A stretch of DNA of 64,000 nt, from NCBI GenBank assembly GCA_905250125.1, contig CAJNOL010000727.1:1-64000 (forward strand), read 5' to 3'. The stretch comes from Rotaria sordida (taxonomy: Eukaryota; Rotifera; Eurotatoria; Philodinida; Philodinidae). The translations under genes were made by a program, and so were the position numbers. Positions 58,601 through 64,000 of the stretch are shown here, piece by piece. The notes under the pieces are model-generated. The model was not told the DNA's origin. It saw only the letters and a program-made list of their open reading frames with translations, and did no database searches. How positions within the stretch are numbered: the first letter of the stretch is position 1; each line of letters starts with the position of its first letter.

Positions 58601-61600
58601 AATCAAGTCCTTGTAGTCGCCTTTTCTAATCGAAATCGGATAGTCACCCAAAAAATATGAAATAAAATTTTCGATTTTTTTGTATTCGGTGACTAGTACC
58701 TCCTGCGCATTTCTCCGATGGCTGAATTCGGAATAGAGCCTATCGGGTCTGACCCAGACCCGATGGGCACTAGTCCGAAACCGTGATTTCGGTTTTGAGT
58801 ACTTTTTAGAACTGATGAACTCTACTAGGGGTAGTTTTTTGTCCCCGGTTTGCAGCACATAGGCCTTTTATCAAATTGTAAATAAGAACATCTTATTCCA
58901 GTTTTATAGAAAATGTTATTCATTAACTTACATGCAATTTTCAACAATATCACCCAATGCTTCGATTGCAGCTGCTTTTTCTTCGACATGAGCATTTTCA
59001 ATAGTCATTCTAATAAATTAGAATTTTGTAATAATATTCAAATATAAATCATTTCATTTACCCTTCATCTGCAAGTTCATCATCATCATTATCTCCTTCT
59101 TCTTCTTCTTCTTCTTCTTCGTCAGCTTTTACTTCAATATGTGATGTACTATCAATTTCTTCTTCATCAACCCATTCTAATTTACGATTTTCTGTTGCTG
59201 CAGCATCCTACGTAAAAAAAAAAAAGAAAAGAAATTTTCTATTTTAAATTACAAAAGAAATCATTTTTACTTCAATCCAATCAAGTGATCGAAGAGATTC
59301 AAATATATATCCCATAATTTTACTAATATGAGTCGTATTAAATTCATTTTTCAATACTCGACTAGCTGCTCCACCAAGAGCAAATCTAAATAAATAAAAG
59401 AAACAATACCAAAAAAAAACAAACAAAAGAAGTTCCTCTCTTTTTATATTTTCATTTGCTTACATAGCTGAACGAAATTCAGGTTCATCAATTTCACTAT
59501 ATAAATTAAGTGAAAATTCTAATGCTTGTAATAAAATTGTTTTACAATGATCAGTTCCAACTGCACGACAAAGTGAAGCAAGTGTATCTTAATACAATTT
59601 AATTATATTAAAATATATTTCAATTCTTAAAAAAATTCTTACGAAGTGATGTGCAAAATACTGGTAATGTTTCTGTATTTGGTTTTTGACTTAGATTAGG
59701 TGAAAGTTGAGTTATAACTGTATCAAGATATGGAGCAAATTTATCTTTCATAACAATTGCTAAAATATGAAATAAAAATTTTCAAATAAAATAATATTTA
59801 TTAAAATATTTATACCAATAGCTGGATAAACAGCCAATACTAATTCTCGAACTTTTGTATTTGTTGTTGAAGAATGTACATGAAATAGAACTCGAAGAAC
59901 ATCATGAATTGAATTTTTATGTTCATCATCTAAAATTTTAATAATTAATGATTAATTAAAATTAAACTATTGTCTTTTTATCTTACTTAAAACTCCAATA
60001 AGTTCTTCAACAGCATAATAAATTCGTATAACTTTAAGATTATGATTTTGCATATTTTCTGATTTAACCATAAGTTCCATTAGAATAGGTAAAATTTCTA
60101 CTGAATATTTTGAAATTTCACCCTATCAAAAAAACAAAAAAAAGAAATTGAAAATTCCATACAAAAAATCAAAAAATTTTACTTCTAAAACAGCACATGT
60201 TTCACCTAATGCTAGAAGAGCTGCACTTGATACATCGGAATTTACATCTTGTAGACCAATTTTAAGTGCTGTCATAAATGGTTCAAGATAACTACAAAAT
60301 TTTATAAAAAAATCGAAAAATAATAATCATAGAAAGTTTTTTTTGTACTTGTTATTAATATAATCACAACAACCATCAATGATACCCGAAAGAACATAAT
60401 AGGCAGCTTTACGTTCATTTGCAACGTTACTTTTTAACAGCGGTTCAATTTGAGAAATCTATAAAAACTTTTTTCCTAACAAAAAAAAATTTTTTTTGTT
60501 ATTTAAAAAAACTAACCACTAATGGTACAAATTTTTCTGGTGATAAATGATAAGACATAGCTTCAAGCACATGATTAGCACCAGCAACGACAACAGGTTC
60601 ATCATTATCATCATCATTACCATCATCAGAAATATTATTTGTATCAATATTTGCTGAACTAATTATTTGAAGTAATGCTTGAATTATTGGTGGGAGTATT
60701 GTTTGATGTTTTAATAAAGTTTTTTTCTTTTGTCGACATATTTCAGCTAATATACTTAAAGCATTATAACGTACTGATTCAAGAATAGTATTATCATCTC
60801 TTAAAGCAACCTATAAATAAATAATTCAATAGAAAGAAAAAGATCCTATTGAATAAGATGATCATCCTTCATATGAAAAGCTATCTGTACTCTTCTGTAC
60901 AGCAACTCGTAGCGCATCGAATGATATGTACATATAGGAAGTTGTATTTTCACATTCTGAATAATCATATGCCAATTAAGAGACATTGTAACGATTGTGA
61001 GTAGTATAATCGAATGTTATGACTTAGTATGTCTTCAAAACAATCTATATCAAGTTTCGTTCTAAGTTATTTTGATAGAGTTTAATCTGATCTTCAATCA
61101 TTACCGTCAAACTCTATAAGTATACCTATTGGTGTGCGTCATTGTCAAATCGATCAATCAATACCTAAACAATGTCAAATTTTCAATTCCTACGGACAGA
61201 AAAGTATATAAATACTTTTTGAATGAAAAAATTTCTATGTACTAATAATAAACTCATCATGTCCTATCATTTGATATATATGGATCTTTCGAAGATGGCA
61301 AAAAAAGTTTTGCTATTGGACCCCGAGAGAGAATATGCGAAATTTTTGATTTTCATAAGAGATCGAACATATATTGAATGTAACAGATCCATTTACGTTA
61401 AATGATGCATTTATTATTTTTAGACATTGATTAGCTGGATAGCGCACACAATAAATGAGAAAGTTGCATGGTTGGTCGCCTTTGCTATGGAGGAGCAGTA
61501 TCGAAGTTCGATGTATCAATGAGTTGCTCTATATAAGTAGCTTTTCAAATGAAGGATGGTTATCTTATTCGAAAGAGTCTTTTAATTAAATATTACTTGA

Positions 61601-62486
61601 AGACAAGTTGAAATAATACTTTGAAGATGCGTTCCAATAACATTTGGTACTTCACAATCAAGTAATGCTTCATAAAAATCCAAGAGATTTGTTGTATTTT
61701 CAGCCTAATAAAATTCGATTAAGTAAAACAAAACAAAAACGAATATAATGGATGATGCAATTTTTTAATTACCTTAAGATTAACAAAAAGATATTGTATA
61801 GTTTCATTAGCAATTGGTATAAGATCAACAATTGTTTGTACATATTGTTTTTGTTGAAGTACTTTAACAAGATTTGTTAAAATAATTAAAGCTTGTTCAC
61901 AAACAATTATTGATGGTCGTGTTTTTAACATTGTTGATATAAGATTAAATGTATGTGGCCAATGTTCAAGTACAAATCGACCACAATATGTAGCTAATGT
62001 TGCAAATAGATACATACCTAATTCAAGTTGTTTTAAATCTGTTGATTGAACAAGTGTACCACATAAATGAAGATATTCTTTCCAACCAGTTATTTCAATT
62101 TTATGTTGTTTTTTTAATTTTTTTTTAATTTTTTCATTAATTTCATGTTGTAAATCTTGTTTAGCTATTGTACCAATTAATTCAAATAATGATTTACGTA
62201 TACGTTGATTTGTTTCAATTTGTATTTGTTCAAGTAAAAGATGTTTTAATGTTTCATGAATATCTTTTGAAATTGTTGTTGATGATTTGGATAATTTACG
62301 TCGAAGTAATACAGATGCTAATATACGTATTTGTTCATTTTGTTCAGAACGTAATATATGAAATAATTGTAAAAGAAAATCATTTGTTAATGAAAGACTT
62401 TGTAATTGTTTTGTTGCTTGTTTAACTTTTTCAGTATCTGGTTCAGTTAATTGTTTAAGCCAATGAACTACTATTGATGATTCCAT
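55634..62486 (-). CDS. IPO4: Importin-4-like nuclear transport receptor
   Basis: Twenty exons join in phase to 1,133 residues: 62486-61773, 61704-61597, 60810-60517, 60458-60349, 60291-60183, 60122-59987, 59929-59816, 59759-59643, 59587-59464, 59385-59271, 59207-59062, 59009-58932, 57797-57622, 57563-57370, 57313-57098, 57031-56920, 56855-56623, 56042-55938, 55883-55814, 55764-55634. The N-terminus (LKQLTEPDTEKVKQATKQLQ ... IRILASVLLRRKL) is the importin-beta RanGTP-binding region. HEAT repeats fill the rest. An acidic loop (KADEEEEEEEEGDNDDDE) lies mid-protein. DDAEYDAMLISTGGDLLP and DEEVRTNACFGMGVL match importin-4 (vertebrate QAEYDAMLLEHAGEAIP, DPEVRSNAIFGMGVL) rather than importin-5. Family role: Ran-dependent import of cargo such as histones and ribosomal proteins. 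Human IPO4 is 1,081 residues. Most introns are 40-70 bp; four are long, at 60811-61596, 58010-58931, 57798-58931 region and 56043-56622, where inserted elements explain the length (the 57798-58931 intron holds several). Confidence 0.95.
56115..56577. mobile_element. Foldback element in an importin-4 intron
   Basis: Palindrome centred near 56325 between exons 56855-56623 and 56042-55938. CGAATGACGAAATTTTGCCC at 56262-56281 pairs with the inverse around 56385-56410; the centre carries CAGGCCTCGAAAT...ATTTCGAGGCCTG. It shares the AAATTTTGCCCA...AGGCCTC core with the elements at 7189 and 17154. The centre (CGCCCGGCCCGGACGG) is strikingly GC-rich. A half-copy of its right arm lies at about 63100-63235. 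Confidence 0.75.
57966..58369. mobile_element. Inverted-repeat element with TAGGGG termini
   Basis: Starts TAGGGGCGACTCTTTAACTT and ends with GTTAAAGTGCCACCCCTA, whose inverse is TAGGGGTGGCACTTTAAC. Subterminal (A)CTTTAA motifs are repeated many times on both sides. The middle contains two tandem copies of a unit of about 36 bp (GGTACCATTAGGTCCTCACA then TGCTATACTATACG) plus an inverted degenerate copy. Termini are hAT-like, but no 8-bp target duplication could be found, so the family is uncertain. Confidence 0.65.
58440..58547. mobile_element. 108-bp palindromic insert
   Basis: ATCAACTTCTGTTGCGCACC continuing AAAATTTTCGATAG pairs with CCATAGAAAATTTTGGTACG continuing CAACAGAACTTGAC, around a GC-rich loop (GCGTCACATGCGCTG). 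A small hairpin element within the importin-4 intron. Confidence 0.6.
60851..61570. mobile_element. Terminal-inverted-repeat DNA element in an importin-4 intron
   Basis: 720-bp insertion in the intron between exons 61704-61597 and 60810-60517. Termini GAATAAGATGATCATCCTTC and, inverted, GAATAAGATAACCATCCTTC begin imperfect inverted repeats of about 70 bp that continue ATATGAAAAGCTA(T/C)... and ...CAACTC. The unique interior has only two short frames of 60-68 codons. A non-autonomous DNA transposon of unassigned family. No clear target duplication was seen. Confidence 0.7.
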
Positions 62487-63607
62487 AATGTTTTTTGTTA
62501 TCTAGAAAAGTAAAATATTCTAAATTTCAAGATGATATAATGACAATGATTCATTTTATAATCAAATCTGATACTTTCAAGACAAAAGATAGTAATCAGA
62601 AGTATGCCGAGCGAAGAGCATAGGTAATCTCAAAATTTTGTGAACCCTACCTTCTCAGTAGTCATCTTGAGGCATCTCGGATATGAATAGAATATTCAAA
62701 GCTATCTGCAATCGGATGAAGGGGATGTACTTGTCGTTTTATTGATACAGAATTAACAATACTAGAAAAATTGTATAAGTTTTCGTTCCAATAAGCATTT
62801 CCTATAGGGTTATGACCGTTTGATAGAATTAGTATCACAAACAAAATTTATTTAAAAATCGTCTTTTTTTCGTTTTTTGTGATGTTTGTAATTTTGTAAG
62901 AGAAGGTCGAAGAAATTAATTTGAGCTAAGTACTTAACACTATAGAAAAATATAAAAAATACCAAACTTTTCTTCTACCATCCTATGCTGCTTGTTTTTT
63001 TTTTGAGTATTCAGTATGGAGAGAGGGAATCATCTGATTTAACTGAAACTTTCAGGATATTTCAAGGATTATCAAATCTATTTGTAAGTAAAAGCTAAGA
63101 TGAAAATTTCTTGTTTTTTATTTTTCTATGAATACCTTGCCATAAACTGAAAAATCAATAAAATAGCCATAGCTCTATACGAAATGTCTATGGGAACAAA
63201 TTCATTTTTCGGCTTTTTCTAATCTCATTAAATCCTACTTTTGGATAATATAGGCAATAGGAGATAATATTTGTTTAAATAACGAATAAGAAATTCGCTA
63301 TTCATCTCGGCTTTTTGTGTTAATTTTACTTCTAGTTTTATTCATCTATCATATCGTTTCATTGTTAATGATAATGAACTAGAATTTTTAATATATTTTT
63401 ATAGAAATAATTTTCATAATTCTAATAAAAAAAAGAAAACATTGTCTTAAAGAAACTAAACATTGAATCATAAATAGTTCACTTTTTTTTCCCTTATTAA
63501 AATTTATCAAAAATCACCTATAAAGAAAAAAAAACCCAATATCACATAAAATAAAACATTGCCAAGCATTTGCTATTAATTTATATTTAATACGAAAAAA
63601 AAATTTA
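62487..63607. other. Intergenic between importin-4 and the next gene; half foldback
   Basis: Contains the importin-4 promoter side. At about 63100-63235 the sequence TATGAATACCTTGCCATAAA followed by CTGAAAAATCAATAAA and GGCTTTTTCTAATCTCATTA matches the right arm of the foldback at 56115-56577 (CTTGCCATGAACTGAAAATT, TTTTTCTAGTCTCATCA), but no inverted partner is present: a decayed half-element. Otherwise no features. Confidence 0.45.
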
Positions 63608-63937
63608 CTAATCAGTTATTTTTGATTTAATTAGAAATATTCCATATGATAGGATACCACAAAGTGCTTGTTCAACATCACTAACATATGTTTGTAGTTC
63701 AGCACTTGGTGCTCTTGAACCTTAAGTTGAATAAAAATCAATGTGTTTTTTTTTCTAAACAAAACAAAAACGAATACATAAATAGTTTACCGATTGTAAT
63801 AGTTCATCCTTTTAAAACTTTATTTATTAATTTTAAACCAGTAACAATATCACATTGAACATGATATTCCTAATTGTATTCGATAAGTTTCTTCTTCTTT
63901 AATAGTTGAATATAAATTACGTATTTGTTCAATTGAA
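63608..63937 (-). pseudogene. Disrupted 3' end of an unidentified gene
   Basis: Two exon-like blocks on the minus strand: 63937-63791 and 63720-63608, separated by a 70-bp GT-AG intron with consistent phase. The last block reads GSRAPSAELQTYVSDVEQAL then CGILSYGIFLIKSKITD and TAG. The earlier block reads SIEQIRNLYSTIKEEETYRI, then after a one-base shift EYHVQCDIVTGLKLINKVLK G, an in-frame TGA, and TITI leading into the last block. One frameshift plus one stop within 150 bp suggests a pseudogene copy, or errors in the assembly. The family is not recognised; the first part looks helical. The gene continues beyond the right edge of the window. Confidence 0.4.
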
Positions 63938-64000
63938 CTATTGAAATTAAAACATTACATTTTGTTTATAATTTTCAAATTGAAGTGTTATACCTATTGG

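Larger units (their letters stand above)
57798..58931. other. 1.1-kb importin-4 intron filled by inserted elements
   Basis: The intron separating exons 59009-58932 and 57797-57622. Canonical introns of this gene are near 50 bp; the rest of this one consists of a 404-bp inverted-repeat element (57966-58369), a 108-bp palindrome (58440-58547) and a GC-richer segment (58560-58860) of unknown origin. Confidence 0.7.

Noticed and set aside
58559-58858. 99-codon minus-strand frame in an importin-4 intron as an importin exon
   Set aside because: Exons on both sides already join in phase without it, and its residues do not resemble HEAT repeats.

Overview
The window is AT-rich nuclear DNA from an animal. 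Genes are split by many short GT-AG introns of about 45-90 bp, and they encode metazoan proteins: a class A peptide GPCR, a phospholipid scramblase, a p62/sequestosome-type receptor and importin-4. No bacterial operons, rRNA or functional tRNA genes were found. The texture (tiny introns, A/T-ending codons, many small palindromic DNA transposons, TG-rich motifs like the TGTGGG-type bdelloid telomere repeat) fits a bdelloid rotifer, possibly Rotaria; this is inference, not proof.

Layout. 1-8 kb: the possible tail of one gene, then a small Thr-rich single-pass membrane protein in four exons whose introns are filled with inverted-repeat elements. 8-13.4 kb: a large tandem array of 93-bp monomers, homogeneous at 8.4-9.7 kb, degenerate at its edges, with a 266-bp three-monomer higher-order repeat at 11.87-12.67 kb. 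15.7-19.9 kb: a 51-bp minisatellite, then three abutting foldback elements; the last is split by a 1,088-bp hAT transposon with a clean 8-bp target duplication and a decayed BED zinc finger. 21.8-22.5 kb: a piece of a choline-transporter-like (SLC44) gene. 23.3-24.95 kb (-): a secreted PA-domain M28 aminopeptidase with one 51-nt intron. 26.4-27.7 kb (-): p62-like autophagy receptor. 28-43.9 kb: a gene desert with eroded palindromes and a 271-bp hAT MITE. 43.96-45.16 kb (-): phospholipid scramblase, divergent from a peptide GPCR at 47.18-49.02 kb (+), whose 3' end lies 98 bp from a convergent small secreted protein ending in a KR-heptapeptide. 50-55.6 kb: no gene, a 1.25-kb foldback and a 100-N gap. 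55.63-62.49 kb (-): importin-4, 20 exons; three of its four long introns owe their length to inserted elements. 63.6-64 kb (-): the disrupted 3' end of an unidentified gene.

The genes do not form one pathway. The most attractive functional unit is the GPCR with the adjacent candidate neuropeptide precursor. The most striking structures are the 93-bp array, whose monomers stay multiples of three, and a recurrent foldback family, part of it sharing a GCCCAC...AGGCCTC core, which sits in introns and intergenic DNA across the window.
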